Assembly: GCA_946408825.1 (NCBI GenBank)
Contig: CAMJTU010000010.1
Span: 1 to 64,000, forward strand
Direction: 5' to 3'
DNA: 64,000 nucleotides
Origin: an uncultured Planctomycetaceae bacterium
Lineage (GTDB): Bacteria > Planctomycetota > Planctomycetia > Pirellulales > Thermoguttaceae
The position numbers were made by a program, and so were the translations under genes. The notes beneath the pieces were generated by a model. That model did not search any database and was not told where the DNA came from. It was given only the letters and a program-made list of their open reading frames with translations. Numbering within the stretch: position 1 is the first letter of the stretch; each line of letters starts with the position of its first letter. Of this stretch, positions 16,695 to 25,544 are shown one piece after another.

Positions 16695-19208
16695 ATGAAA
16701 AGGCGTTATACTTTTTGGCGCACGTTCCCTCTTGGCGCCGCTTTCTGTCTGGCAAGTTGCGCGGCTTTCATCGGTTGCAAAGAGAATTCAGACGTTGTTA
16801 TCACGGACGACGTCGACGTTCAAGGGACGTCTTCCGACGAGGATTACTCCTCGTGGATTAAAGACTTTCAAGAGCAGATGACACAAGGCGGCGTTCCTGT
16901 GGCCCCCGGCGCGTTTGCCGCGGCTGGAGCGACCGGTTCCGCGCCCGCTATGTTTAACTTTAACGCGGCCGGAGCGACCGGTTCTGCGCCCGCTATGTTC
17001 AACTTTAACGCGGCCGCCGCGACCGGTTCTGCGCCCGCCATGTTCAACTTTAACGCGGCCGCCGCAACTGGTTCTGCGCCCGCTATGTTTAACTTTAACG
17101 CCGCCGCCGCGACTGGCGACGCGCCGCAGGCGTTCCATTTTAATCCAGCGGCGGTCGCACCGAAAGGCGCCGCGCCCGCCGCTTTGAAACTTGGCGCCGC
17201 AACCGACGCGGGAGCGTCTTCTTCTCCCAGCTTCAATTTCACTGAGTTCGCTCAGAAGAAAGCCGCCGCCGATAAGGCCGTCGTCGCCGCCGCGAATACG
17301 CTGGAGAACGCGACGGTCGCATTGAAGGAAGCGACGAGCGCCGCGGAATCCGCCGCCGCCGTTGCGACTGATAAGGCTAAGACTGCTAGCGCCGCGCTCC
17401 TTGAATACAAGAATGCCGCCGCGGAATTTGACGTCGCGCAGAAAGCGTCGGACGTCGCCGCCGTGAAGGCGAAAGAAGCAGCGCAACAGTTGACGGTTGC
17501 GAAAGACGCCGCCGCCGCCGCGACGGCGAAGAGCGCCGAGGCCGCCGCCGAACTCGCTGCCGCTCAAGGAAACGCGACGGGAGCCGCCGCGAAAGCGACG
17601 ACCGCCTCCAACGCTAAGACTGCCGCCGCAGCTCAAGCGACTTCCGCGACGGAAGCGGCGACTCAAGCCGCCGCTACCAGCGCCTCCGCGTCGAGCGCCG
17701 CCGAAAATGCGAAGCAAACGCTTGACGCCGCGACCGCCGCGAAGACGGAAGCTGAAGGCGTTCTTGCCGCCGCCGTCCAAACCGCCGCTTCCGCGAAGAC
17801 CGCCGCCGACGAAGCCGCCGCGGCCGTCGAGGGTAAAGAAGGGGACGAAAAGACCGAGGCGGAAACCGCCGCTCAGAACGCCGCAAACGCGTTGACCTCC
17901 GCGAACGAAGCGAAAGACGCCGCCGAGAAGGCGTTGGCCGAGAAGACCGCCGCGCTCGACGCCGCCACGCAAGCGTCCGCGAAGGCTGTCGAAGTCGCGA
18001 CTGCCGCCGCCAAAGACGCGGAAAGCGCCGCCGCCGCGAAAGCTGACGCCGATAAAGCGCTCGCCGCCGCCGACGCCGCCGAGAACGCTACGAACGCGAC
18101 GAAAGACGCCGCCGTTAAGGCTGTCGACGCCGCCAAGACCGCCGCCGATACCGCGAAGACGGAAGCTGCAAACGCGGCCGCCGCCGTCGCTTCCGCCGAG
18201 GATACTTTGAAGACGGTCCAGGGCGAGGTCGAGGAGACGACGAAGATCGCACAAGTAGCGCGGGAAAAAGCTGACGCCGCCAAAAAGACCGCAGACGCCG
18301 CGCAAGCCGAGTCGGACGCGGCCGAAAACGCGTCGAAAGCCGCCGCAAAGAAAGCCGCTGACGCAAGATCCGCGCAGGAGAAGGCCGCCGACGCGAAGCG
18401 CGCCGCCGACGAAGCTGCGAAAGCGTTTTCCTCGACGTCGTCCCTTCCTCGAGTCCCGTTTTTTTTTTCAAGTCTGAACGCAATTTACTCGGCTGACGCC
18501 GAACCTCGCGTTCCGACCGCCGCGAACCTTGAAAGCGCGATCGATTCGCTTATCGCCGCTCTTGACCGCGACGTTGAGGATCTCGATATGATTCCCGACT
18601 TCGAAGACGGTTGTATCGGCGTTCGTCGCGAAGCGAACGCGCTCGCCGTTGTCGCGACGACGCTCGGCGCGTCCGACGTTGAGTCTCCGCGAAAAGCGTC
18701 TGCGTCCGCCCTTCTTGATGTCGCGCAAGCTTTGGCCTCGGCTGATTCTGTCGCGGAGGTTAAGAAAGCGTACAAGGAACTCGCCGCCGCTAAAGCGAAA
18801 AAGGGGACGAACTCCTCGATGGAATGGAAAAAGGTCGCGTCGCTCAAACCCTTGATGAAAAACGCTATTCCAGCGTATTCGACGGAAATCAAGCGATTGA
18901 GTCGAAATGAGAAGACGTTCCTGCGTTCCGGTAATTCCAAAAAGGTAATCGACAAGTCGACCATTATGGTTGCGATCGCGCTTGGTTGTCGGGACAACGT
19001 CGACGAGACCTTGGCTCCTAACGACGAAAAGCTGTGGCTTGAGTATTGCGATCGACTCGCTTCCGCGGCGCTTGATTTTAACGAACAGGCGAACGCGGTC
19101 GCCGCCGGCCAGGGTTCCTTTGACGATATGAAGGAGGCGTATAAGGCGGTGGAGGAGACGTGTAATTCTACGTGCCATGAGAAGTTTGGCGGCAAATCTG
19201 CCGAGTGA
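16695..19208 (+). CDS. Ala-rich repeat/coiled-coil lipoprotein with C-terminal CXXXCH cytochrome-like domain
   Basis: An 837-aa exported protein. The signal ends in a lipobox (FIGC, Cys28). Residues 76-150 are five copies of a 15-aa unit (AAGATGSAPAMFNFN and variants). Residues about 195-590 are extremely Ala-rich with Lys/Glu/Asp, consistent with a long helical or coiled-coil rod. The C-terminal 230 residues are a normal globular sequence of predicted helices ending in 'ETCNSTCHEKFGG'. Cys823, Cys827 and His828 form a CXXXCH haem site at the very end, as in cytochrome c' four-helix bundles, where the spacing is usually CXXCH. It may be a cell-surface electron carrier on a stalk. The start ATG has an AAGGATGAAG site. 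A family for the whole protein was not recognised. Confidence 0.85.
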   Translation: MKRRYTFWRTFPLGAAFCLASCAAFIGCKENSDVVITDDVDVQGTSSDEDYSSWIKDFQEQMTQGGVPVAPGAFAAAGATGSAPAMFNFNAAGATGSAPAMFNFNAAAATGSAPAMFNFNAAAATGSAPAMFNFNAAAATGDAPQAFHFNPAAVAPKGAAPAALKLGAATDAGASSSPSFNFTEFAQKKAAADKAVVAAANTLENATVALKEATSAAESAAAVATDKAKTASAALLEYKNAAAEFDVAQKASDVAAVKAKEAAQQLTVAKDAAAAATAKSAEAAAELAAAQGNATGAAAKATTASNAKTAAAAQATSATEAATQAAATSASASSAAENAKQTLDAATAAKTEAEGVLAAAVQTAASAKTAADEAAAAVEGKEGDEKTEAETAAQNAANALTSANEAKDAAEKALAEKTAALDAATQASAKAVEVATAAAKDAESAAAAKADADKALAAADAAENATNATKDAAVKAVDAAKTAADTAKTEAANAAAAVASAEDTLKTVQGEVEETTKIAQVAREKADAAKKTADAAQAESDAAENASKAAAKKAADARSAQEKAADAKRAADEAAKAFSSTSSLPRVPFFFSSLNAIYSADAEPRVPTAANLESAIDSLIAALDRDVEDLDMIPDFEDGCIGVRREANALAVVATTLGASDVESPRKASASALLDVAQALASADSVAEVKKAYKELAAAKAKKGTNSSMEWKKVASLKPLMKNAIPAYSTEIKRLSRNEKTFLRSGNSKKVIDKSTIMVAIALGCRDNVDETLAPNDEKLWLEYCDRLASAALDFNEQANAVAAGQGSFDDMKEAYKAVEETCNSTCHEKFGGKSAE
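16920..17144 (+). repeat. 45-bp in-frame tandem repeat, five units
   Basis: Units start at 16920, 16965, 17010, 17055 and 17100. The first four encode nearly identical 15-aa blocks ending in MFNFN; the fifth is diverged (ends in AFHFN). Copies differ mainly at wobble positions, which points to duplication with some age or gene conversion. Confidence 0.92.
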
Positions 19209-19250
19209 TTGAACTATGCCGGACAATTCCGGCTTTTCGCTCGAATCCTG

Positions 19251-19297
19251 CGAGAGACGAACGTCTGACGTTGAGGCGACGTTCGTCTCTCGTTTTC
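19251..19297 (+). terminator. Strong intrinsic terminator
   Basis: A perfect 15-bp stem (19251-19265 with 19278-19292) over a 12-nt loop is followed by TTTTCT. It ends the Ala-rich lipoprotein transcript and lies 30 bp before truA. A smaller hairpin (CCGGACAATTCCGG, about 19219-19232) precedes it. Confidence 0.9.
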
Positions 19298-19326
19298 TAT
19301 AGAAGAACGCGCTATTAGAGGCCCTT

Positions 19327-20205
19327 ATGCGACGCGTTAAACTGGAGCTGTGTTACGACGGCTCCGATTACTCGGGCTGGCAGATCCAGCCTAAACAACC
19401 GAAGGTTAAAACGATTCAAGGAGAACTCGAGAGAGCGCTGTTTCGCGTTACAGGACAAGAGACGGAAGTCCTCGGCAGCGGACGTACCGACGCGGGGGTC
19501 CACGCGCTTTATCAGGTCGCCGCGTTTAATACGGAGTCGGAACTGTCTGCCGAAACGTTTGTTCGCGCGCTCAACGCTTTTCTTCCGAGCGCAATAAGAA
19601 TTTGGCGCGCGTCCGACGTTGATTTGGCGTTTCATCCGATCCACGACGTCGTCCGTAAAAGGTATCGTTATCTTGTGAGCGATTCGCGTCCCGCGTTCCC
19701 TTTTTTTAGGCGTAACGCGTGGAATCATATCCAGAAACTCGACGTTTCCAAGATGAAAGAAGCCGCGTCCTTCATCCTAGGAACTCACGACATGAGCGCG
19801 TTTCAGACGCAAGGTTCTCCGCGTAAATCGACGGTTCGGACGGTCTACGACGTCTCCGTTAAACGCACGCCGGTCGCCGACGCATTTCGTTTTCCGAAAC
19901 TCGACGCTATGCCGTATGAAAGTTTCTCGGAAGCGTCGGTTCCTTTTCCCGCTCCAGAATTGATTGTTTTTGAAGTCGAGGCGGATGGATTTCTATACAA
20001 TATGGTTAGGGCGATCGTCGGAACGCTTTGTCTTTTCGGAGAAGGTCATAAGGGATTCGAGAATCCGGCGTTTATGGGCGAAATTGTCGCTAAAGCCGAT
20101 CGCCGCCTAGCAGGCCCGACGGCGCCTCCTCACGGGCTCTATATGATTGACGTCGTCTATCCCCAAGCAAGTGAAACGTCGATCGACTTCGCCGACGGGG
20201 TATAG
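19327..20205 (+). CDS. truA: tRNA pseudouridine(38-40) synthase
   Basis: Isomerises uridines 38-40 in the tRNA anticodon arm. The catalytic aspartate is Asp55 in 'GSGRTDAGVHAL', the TruA signature. The opening 'LCYDGSDYSGWQIQP' and the 'FLYNMVRAIVGTL' motif near the C-terminus are also diagnostic. Length is 292 aa against about 260-270 for many TruA. The extra residues sit in the 'RTPVADAFRFPKLDAMPYES' region, about residues 182-208. It is preceded by a strong terminator, so it has its own promoter. Confidence 0.94.
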   Translation: MRRVKLELCYDGSDYSGWQIQPKQPKVKTIQGELERALFRVTGQETEVLGSGRTDAGVHALYQVAAFNTESELSAETFVRALNAFLPSAIRIWRASDVDLAFHPIHDVVRKRYRYLVSDSRPAFPFFRRNAWNHIQKLDVSKMKEAASFILGTHDMSAFQTQGSPRKSTVRTVYDVSVKRTPVADAFRFPKLDAMPYESFSEASVPFPAPELIVFEVEADGFLYNMVRAIVGTLCLFGEGHKGFENPAFMGEIVAKADRRLAGPTAPPHGLYMIDVVYPQASETSIDFADGV

Positions 20206-20315
20206 GGCGTTGACCTTTTACATGCGAGGCGTACAATTAAGCGGACATAGAGTGAATGATAGACGAATCAGGCGCATGGGCGTCGTTATGAGTAGCGGAA
20301 GGAAACGCGAAGTTT

Positions 20316-22076
20316 ATGGATCAGTTGCTAATTAAGGACGCGTCGAACGTGACGACGGGTTCTTTTCCGATGTCGGCAGATTCTTTTGTCGTCGGTCGTC
20401 GTTCGTATTGCGATCTCGTTCTCAACGATCATACCGTTAGTCGTGAACACGCAAGATTTGTTCGAGAGGGAGGTCGGTGGCTCGTCGAGGATCTTCAAAG
20501 CCGTAACGGCGTTTGGATTAACGGCAAGCGGTCGGGTTACGATCCAGTTCCGATCAAGGGCGGAGACGTCGTTCGCATCGGCGACGTATCGCTTGTTTTT
20601 CAACCCGACGCGTCGCCGTCAGAACCGAAGAAAACGAGGAACGACGATAGTCGAGAAGGCGAATCCGAGCTTCGCGACGACGTTCTCGATCCAAAATCGA
20701 TCCGTTCTCAGTATTCCGTTGGCGGCGCGTCGTCCATTTTTTCCGATTCCGTTAAAGACGGATTTAAGACGGTCGCGCAGTATAAGAAGGAGGTGAAACT
20801 CCTCGAAGATCGCGTTCGCGTCCTTCTCGATTTCGCGAGGATTCTCGGTAAAGCTGAAGATTCGCGCGATCTAACGCCTCGGTTTTTGGACGGGCTTCTC
20901 CGTATTTTTCCCAACGCGGATTCCGCCAGCGTCTGTGCGTTACAGACCGTTGAAGATTCGGACGTTCCCCAGTGGCGTGTCGTGGGGTACGCTTCCCGCG
21001 TGGAGAACGATTCGCGTGAGTTTAAAGCGAGTCGCGCGATTCTTCAGTATGTCGCAGACGCTCGCGTCGCGGTTCTTTCCGATTCTGTCGAGGACGATTC
21101 GCGGTTTGACTCCTCCCGGAGCGAGACTACGGCGCAGATTCGCTCCGTCATGGCGGCGCCTGTCTACGAGTCGGCGACGAATCGATTGCGCGCGGTGATT
21201 CAAATCGATTCGCGTAAACGCCGTCGCCGTTTCGTCAAAGACGATTTAAGGTTGCTCGTTTCTATCGCGGGTCAAATAGGCGTTTATTGGGAGAACCAAG
21301 ATCAGCGCGACGAGGCGATGTCGCAAAAGCTCGCTGTTCACGAGATGCAGTTGGCAAACCAGATGCAGCGCGGTTTTCTGCCCCTTGAGCCTCCTAAACT
21401 TGATTCATACGAATTTTTCGACTATTACCGGCCCGCCAAATATATTGGCGGCGACTATTTTGATTATGTTCCGCTTTCCGACGGCACATGGGCGATCGTG
21501 TTAGGCGACGTCGCAGGAAAAGGGATTTCCGCGTCGCTTCTGATGGCGAAGCTTTCGTCTGAGGTTCGTTACAGTTTGGCGTTGGAGGGATCGGGGGCCG
21601 CCGCAATGACTCGGCTTAATCGTGTTTTTTCCGAAAATCACTGGGGCGATCGATTTATCACGCTCGTGATGATTATTCTGGAACCGAAGACGGGTCTTGC
21701 GCGTATCTTTAACGCGGGACATTTATTTCCCGTCGTTTCCAGGGCGGACGGCGAGACTGTGCGCGTGGGCGAGGGATTCAACAGTTTCCCGCTTGGAATT
21801 GTTCTCGACGCGGAATACCCTGAATTTGTTTATACGTTACATGAGGGCGACGCGACGTCGATTATGAGCGACGGTTTCCCCGACGCGATGAACGCGCGTC
21901 AAGAGACTTTCGGAGACGCCCGCGTTCTACGTTCTCTTCGTAACGCGACGAACGACGACGCGACGACGCTTGGACGGCGTCTTGTCCGCGACGTTAAGAG
22001 CTTTTCAGACTCATGTCCTCAAACAGACGACCAGTGTTTGGTCGTTTTTCGACGCTCGATTTCCGACGTTTCCTGA
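20316..22076 (+). CDS. FHA - GAF - PP2C (SpoIIE/RsbU-type) serine phosphatase
   Basis: A 586-aa cytoplasmic signalling protein. Residues about 1-95 are a forkhead-associated phosphothreonine-binding domain ('FVVGRRSYCDLVLNDHTVSREHARF', 'DLQSRNGVWING'). Residues about 165-335 look like a GAF sensor. Residues about 350-586 are a PP2C phosphatase of the SpoIIE class: 'MQRGFLP', 'GGDYFDYVPL', 'LGDVAGKGISASLLMA', 'FNAGH' and 'SDGFPDAM' provide the metal-binding Asp residues. Such proteins normally dephosphorylate an anti-anti-sigma factor or a Ser/Thr kinase substrate. No kinase or STAS partner is visible here. The start ATG has a GGAAGGAA site. Confidence 0.92.
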   Translation: MDQLLIKDASNVTTGSFPMSADSFVVGRRSYCDLVLNDHTVSREHARFVREGGRWLVEDLQSRNGVWINGKRSGYDPVPIKGGDVVRIGDVSLVFQPDASPSEPKKTRNDDSREGESELRDDVLDPKSIRSQYSVGGASSIFSDSVKDGFKTVAQYKKEVKLLEDRVRVLLDFARILGKAEDSRDLTPRFLDGLLRIFPNADSASVCALQTVEDSDVPQWRVVGYASRVENDSREFKASRAILQYVADARVAVLSDSVEDDSRFDSSRSETTAQIRSVMAAPVYESATNRLRAVIQIDSRKRRRRFVKDDLRLLVSIAGQIGVYWENQDQRDEAMSQKLAVHEMQLANQMQRGFLPLEPPKLDSYEFFDYYRPAKYIGGDYFDYVPLSDGTWAIVLGDVAGKGISASLLMAKLSSEVRYSLALEGSGAAAMTRLNRVFSENHWGDRFITLVMIILEPKTGLARIFNAGHLFPVVSRADGETVRVGEGFNSFPLGIVLDAEYPEFVYTLHEGDATSIMSDGFPDAMNARQETFGDARVLRSLRNATNDDATTLGRRLVRDVKSFSDSCPQTDDQCLVVFRRSISDVS

Positions 22077-22155
22077 AGAATAAAAGCGTCTGTCGACACT
22101 TAACGCGCGCCTAAATAGAAGCGCGTTTAACGTTTTTTAGAGAGAAGGCGTTCTC

Positions 22156-23220
22156 ATGGCGAAAACTCCTCGCGAATTCTTCTATGATTTGATTCAAACC
22201 CCCAGTCCTTCCGGTTATGAAGAGAAAATTCAAGGCGTCGTCCGCGACTATGTCAAGGATTTCGCCGACGACGTGCGCGTCGACCTTCACGGCAACGTCA
22301 TCGTCGCTCGCAACCCTGAAGCGCCTTTTCGCGTCATGTTTTCAGGACACTGCGACCAAATTGGATTGATTGTAAACTACGTCGACGCGGAAGGATTTGT
22401 TTACGTTTTACCTCTCGGCGGCTGGGATCCGCAAACGCTTGTCGGCGTTCGCGTGACGATTTGGTCGAAGAACGGACCGGTTGAAGGCGTTATTGGTCGT
22501 AAGGCGATTCATCTTCTCACGGAAGAAGAACGTAAACGCGTTCCAAAGGTTACCGATCTTTGGGTCGATATTGGCGCGGCGAATAAAGCGGAAGCGGAAG
22601 AACATATTCGCGTCGGCGATTGCGGTACGATCCCGCTTGATTGTCGCGAACTTCTGAACAATCGCCTCGCAGCGCCTGCGACAGACGATAAAGCGGGACT
22701 GTGGGTCGTAATGGAGGCGTTGCGTCGAATAGACGCCGCGAAATTGAACGTCGCCGTTTTTGCCGTATCGTCGGTTCAGGAAGAGGTCGGGTTGCGCGGC
22801 GCCAAAACAAGCGCGTTTGGAATCGACCCGAACGTTGGGATTGCCGTCGACGTTACGCACGCGACTGACACGCCGACAGTCGATAAGAAAATTTCTGGCG
22901 AAATTTTGCTCGGAAAAGGTCCCGCGATTGGCAAGGGACCGAATATGAGTATGAAACTCGTCGACGCGCTTATCGACGTCGCCGACGCCAATAAGATTCC
23001 TTATCAGCTTGCGGCAGAAAATCGTATAACGGGCACGGACGCCGCAAACATTCAGGTTACTCGTAGCGGCGTTTCGACGGGCCTTGTTTCCATACCGAAC
23101 CGTTATATGCACACGCCGGTTGAAATCGTTTCTTGGGACGACATGAACGCGTCGGCAGATCTTCTCGCGCGTTATTGCGAATCGATTTCGCCTGACGTTG
23201 ATTATACTCCCGGAGTTTGA
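22156..23220 (+). CDS. M42 family metallo-aminopeptidase/glucanase
   Basis: A tetrahedral di-zinc aminopeptidase of the M42 (FrvX/CelM) family, acting on peptides in the cytoplasm. Metal and catalytic motifs appear in order: 'FSGHCDQIGL' (His), 'ATDDKAGLW' (bridging Asp), 'VQEEVGLRGA' (catalytic Glu-Glu), 'AVDVTHATDTP' (Asp) and 'NRYMHTPVE' (His). Length (354 aa) is normal for the family. The start ATG is preceded by AGAGAAGG. Neighbours give no clue to the natural substrate. Confidence 0.92.
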   Translation: MAKTPREFFYDLIQTPSPSGYEEKIQGVVRDYVKDFADDVRVDLHGNVIVARNPEAPFRVMFSGHCDQIGLIVNYVDAEGFVYVLPLGGWDPQTLVGVRVTIWSKNGPVEGVIGRKAIHLLTEEERKRVPKVTDLWVDIGAANKAEAEEHIRVGDCGTIPLDCRELLNNRLAAPATDDKAGLWVVMEALRRIDAAKLNVAVFAVSSVQEEVGLRGAKTSAFGIDPNVGIAVDVTHATDTPTVDKKISGEILLGKGPAIGKGPNMSMKLVDALIDVADANKIPYQLAAENRITGTDAANIQVTRSGVSTGLVSIPNRYMHTPVEIVSWDDMNASADLLARYCESISPDVDYTPGV

Positions 23221-23449
23221 CGGATTTTATAGCGGGGACGTCGCGGCTTCGTTCCCGTTTTCCTGATTTTGTCAACAAAATAAAATTTTTTGCCGATAAT
23301 GTCATGGCGTTGCGTTTGCTCTATGGCTGACGCTCGTATAGTGAAGATTGACCGTCGCGTCGTTCTTCGTTTCAGGGCGCAAGTCGTAATAGCGGCGAGC
23401 GCAACCGTCTTGACCGGCGCGATTTCGTCGTCATTCGATTGGGTAAAAA

Positions 23450-24952
23450 ATGAATTGGAAAACGTGGTCGATGTTAATTGTCGCGCTTGCGGCGGGCTTT
23501 CTTACGGCATACGCCATCAAGTCGGTTTTCTTTGAAGAGAACGAGCGGCAGGCGATCGACGACGAGTCCGTTTCTGGATTGACAGAGCAGCTTCTTGTCG
23601 CCAACGGCGATCTTTCTGCCGGTTCAGAATTGAGCGCGTTGAATGTTCGGCTAACGCTTACTCCCGAGGAAAAGGCGCCTCGCGACGGTATTTTTTCCTT
23701 CAACGGGGTTTCGGGACGTAAAATTTCGCGCGATCTCAAAGACGGCGAGCCGATTTCTCTTTACGATCTTGAAGATTCTGAGCAAGAAGAGAAAGCGTCC
23801 GCAGGATTTGTCCCGCCCGGATGTTCGATTGTTCCTATAGTCGTCAGTTCGGCGACCAAGGAGAACGGCAATAGAAATTATCTCAAGACGACGAAATTGA
23901 ACCGAATAATCAAGACAGGCGACGTCGTCGACGTCTTGGTTGTTAAGGAGATTTCCTCCAAATCCGGTCCCGTCGCGTTGCCCCGTCTTACCACTGAAAT
24001 GGTCGCGGAGAACGTCGCCGTTTTCGACGTGTCAGACGAGAGTCGTTTTGGCGCAGACGGAGCCGTTCGCGTTTCTACGATCTCAGCGCTCCTTACTGCG
24101 GATCAGCTCGAAAAGGTTCGTAACGCTTCGGAAGAAGGCAAGATTCGCATCGTTTTGCACGGTAAATCTGACGATGTAGAATCCGCGGTCCCGTCTGACG
24201 TCGTAGCGTCGACAAACGACGTTTCCGTTCGGTCATATTATCCGCCCTTCGAGGAGCCGCGTAAGGTTTCGCCTCCCTCGTCGACGCCTAGCCTTAGCGA
24301 CGCGAATCAGCCTTTTGTGATTTCTCTTCCCCCCGACGCGCCGAATTTAAACGACGGCGAGTCGGGTGCGAACGTGGATTCAAATTCAAACGGCGGGCGT
24401 GAAGCTTCTCAGCCGGTTGGCGTTTCGTCGCCGGAACAGGGTTTTATCAACAACGACTTCACGATCAAGTTGGACGACGCGGACGATTTCGGCGCGTTTT
24501 CGGAACCTTCGGTTTCTGCAGAACAGACGTCGAGTTCCGCAAAGTGGAAAGTCGTCGACTTTAATTCTCCGGTCGCCGTGCCGGATGAACCTTCTTCTCG
24601 GCAGAATTCTTTATGGCTCGGCGAACTTTCGTTCCGTCCACGTGAAAGGGCTGTCGCCGAAGAAAATATTTCTAACCAGGGGGAGACTATTCCTGAACAG
24701 TATGAGCGCGCCCTTGCGGAGGATTTGACCGCCGAGTCGACCGAAATCGAGGACGAATTTACGACGGGAACCCAAGCGAACCAATCGATTGTTGAGGTCG
24801 CGTCGCCGACAGAGGATCGCGCTCCTGAAAATACCGCCAATTTTGTGCCGACCTCGTCGGTAAAGAAATATTCGCCATTCCTTACCGTAACGCCTAAACG
24901 CGCCGCTAGCGCCCCAGAGAAGGATAAACGTCGCAATGGGAAACGAATCTAA
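23450..24952 (+). CDS. cpaB: CpaB/RcpC-like SAF-domain pilus assembly protein
   Basis: Resembles Flp pilus assembly protein CpaB. There is one N-terminal membrane segment (residues 5-22), a SAF domain ('LLVANGDLSAGSELSALNVRL...ISRDLKDGEPI', about 48-105) and an RcpC-like domain ('GCSIVPIVVSS...IIKTGDVVDVLVV', about 125-235). The C-terminal 260 residues are Ser/Pro/Glu-rich and look disordered. CpaB normally works at the outer-membrane secretin of Tad pili; no other tad/cpa gene is in the window. Its last 17 bp overlap the HIT gene. The 229-bp region before it (23221-23449) shows nothing else, and the ribosome site is weak. Confidence 0.75.
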   Translation: MNWKTWSMLIVALAAGFLTAYAIKSVFFEENERQAIDDESVSGLTEQLLVANGDLSAGSELSALNVRLTLTPEEKAPRDGIFSFNGVSGRKISRDLKDGEPISLYDLEDSEQEEKASAGFVPPGCSIVPIVVSSATKENGNRNYLKTTKLNRIIKTGDVVDVLVVKEISSKSGPVALPRLTTEMVAENVAVFDVSDESRFGADGAVRVSTISALLTADQLEKVRNASEEGKIRIVLHGKSDDVESAVPSDVVASTNDVSVRSYYPPFEEPRKVSPPSSTPSLSDANQPFVISLPPDAPNLNDGESGANVDSNSNGGREASQPVGVSSPEQGFINNDFTIKLDDADDFGAFSEPSVSAEQTSSSAKWKVVDFNSPVAVPDEPSSRQNSLWLGELSFRPRERAVAEENISNQGETIPEQYERALAEDLTAESTEIEDEFTTGTQANQSIVEVASPTEDRAPENTANFVPTSSVKKYSPFLTVTPKRAASAPEKDKRRNGKRI

Positions 24953-25469
24953 TCACGACATCTTATGGGCTCCTTGGCGGATGGCGTATATCAAGTCCGA
25001 GAAGAAAGACGAACTGCCGCCTGTCCAAGTCGCCCCTGGCGGCGATCCTACATGTTTTATCTGCCAAGCGGTTGCCGATTCTCCCGAGCATGACCTCGAA
25101 AGATTGGTTGTCGGACGCGGCGAAACGACGTTGGCGATTTTGAATCGTTTTCCGTACAACAACGGACATCTGTTGGTCACGCCGAAGCGACATATATCAA
25201 GTTTAGAGGCGTTGACAGTTGAAGAACGTCTAGAACTGGCGAATGAAATTACTTATTGGGTCGGTCGAATTGGATCGAAAATGAACGCCGAGGGATTCAA
25301 CGTCGGTCTGAATCTTGGTCGGGTTGCGGGCGCGGGATTACCGGGACACCTGCATTGGCATATTGTTCCCCGCTGGAACGGCGACGCCAATTTTATGACG
25401 ACGGTTTGTTCTGCGAAGTCGATTCCACAAGCCCTAGAAGCCGCTTGGGAAACGCTCAAACGCGATTAG
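24936..25469 (+). CDS. HIT family hydrolase (Ap4A phosphorylase/hydrolase-like)
   Basis: A histidine-triad nucleotide-binding protein that hydrolyses or phosphorolyses nucleotide phosphoesters. The triad is seen in 'GLPGHLHWHIVPRW' near residue 128. The upstream 'ILNRFPYNNGHLLVTPKRH' is the usual HIT core. A CxxC near residue 44 ('PTCFICQAV') fits the bacterial Ap4A phosphorylase-like subgroup. The 177-aa length also fits that group. The start overlaps the cpaB-like gene by 17 bp, so the two are translationally linked. Confidence 0.92.
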   Translation: MGNESNHDILWAPWRMAYIKSEKKDELPPVQVAPGGDPTCFICQAVADSPEHDLERLVVGRGETTLAILNRFPYNNGHLLVTPKRHISSLEALTVEERLELANEITYWVGRIGSKMNAEGFNVGLNLGRVAGAGLPGHLHWHIVPRWNGDANFMTTVCSAKSIPQALEAAWETLKRD

Positions 25470-25544
25470 TTCAAGAATGTATAGAAGGGCCGGATTCGGG
25501 GCGCTTTTTGGAGTTCGTTTTTTGCTTTACAGGGGACGTCTATT

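Noticed and set aside
16788..18305. Long minus-strand frame antisense to the Ala-rich gene
   Set aside because: It is a mirror of the GCC-rich repeats and encodes a Gly/Arg-rich sequence with no domains.
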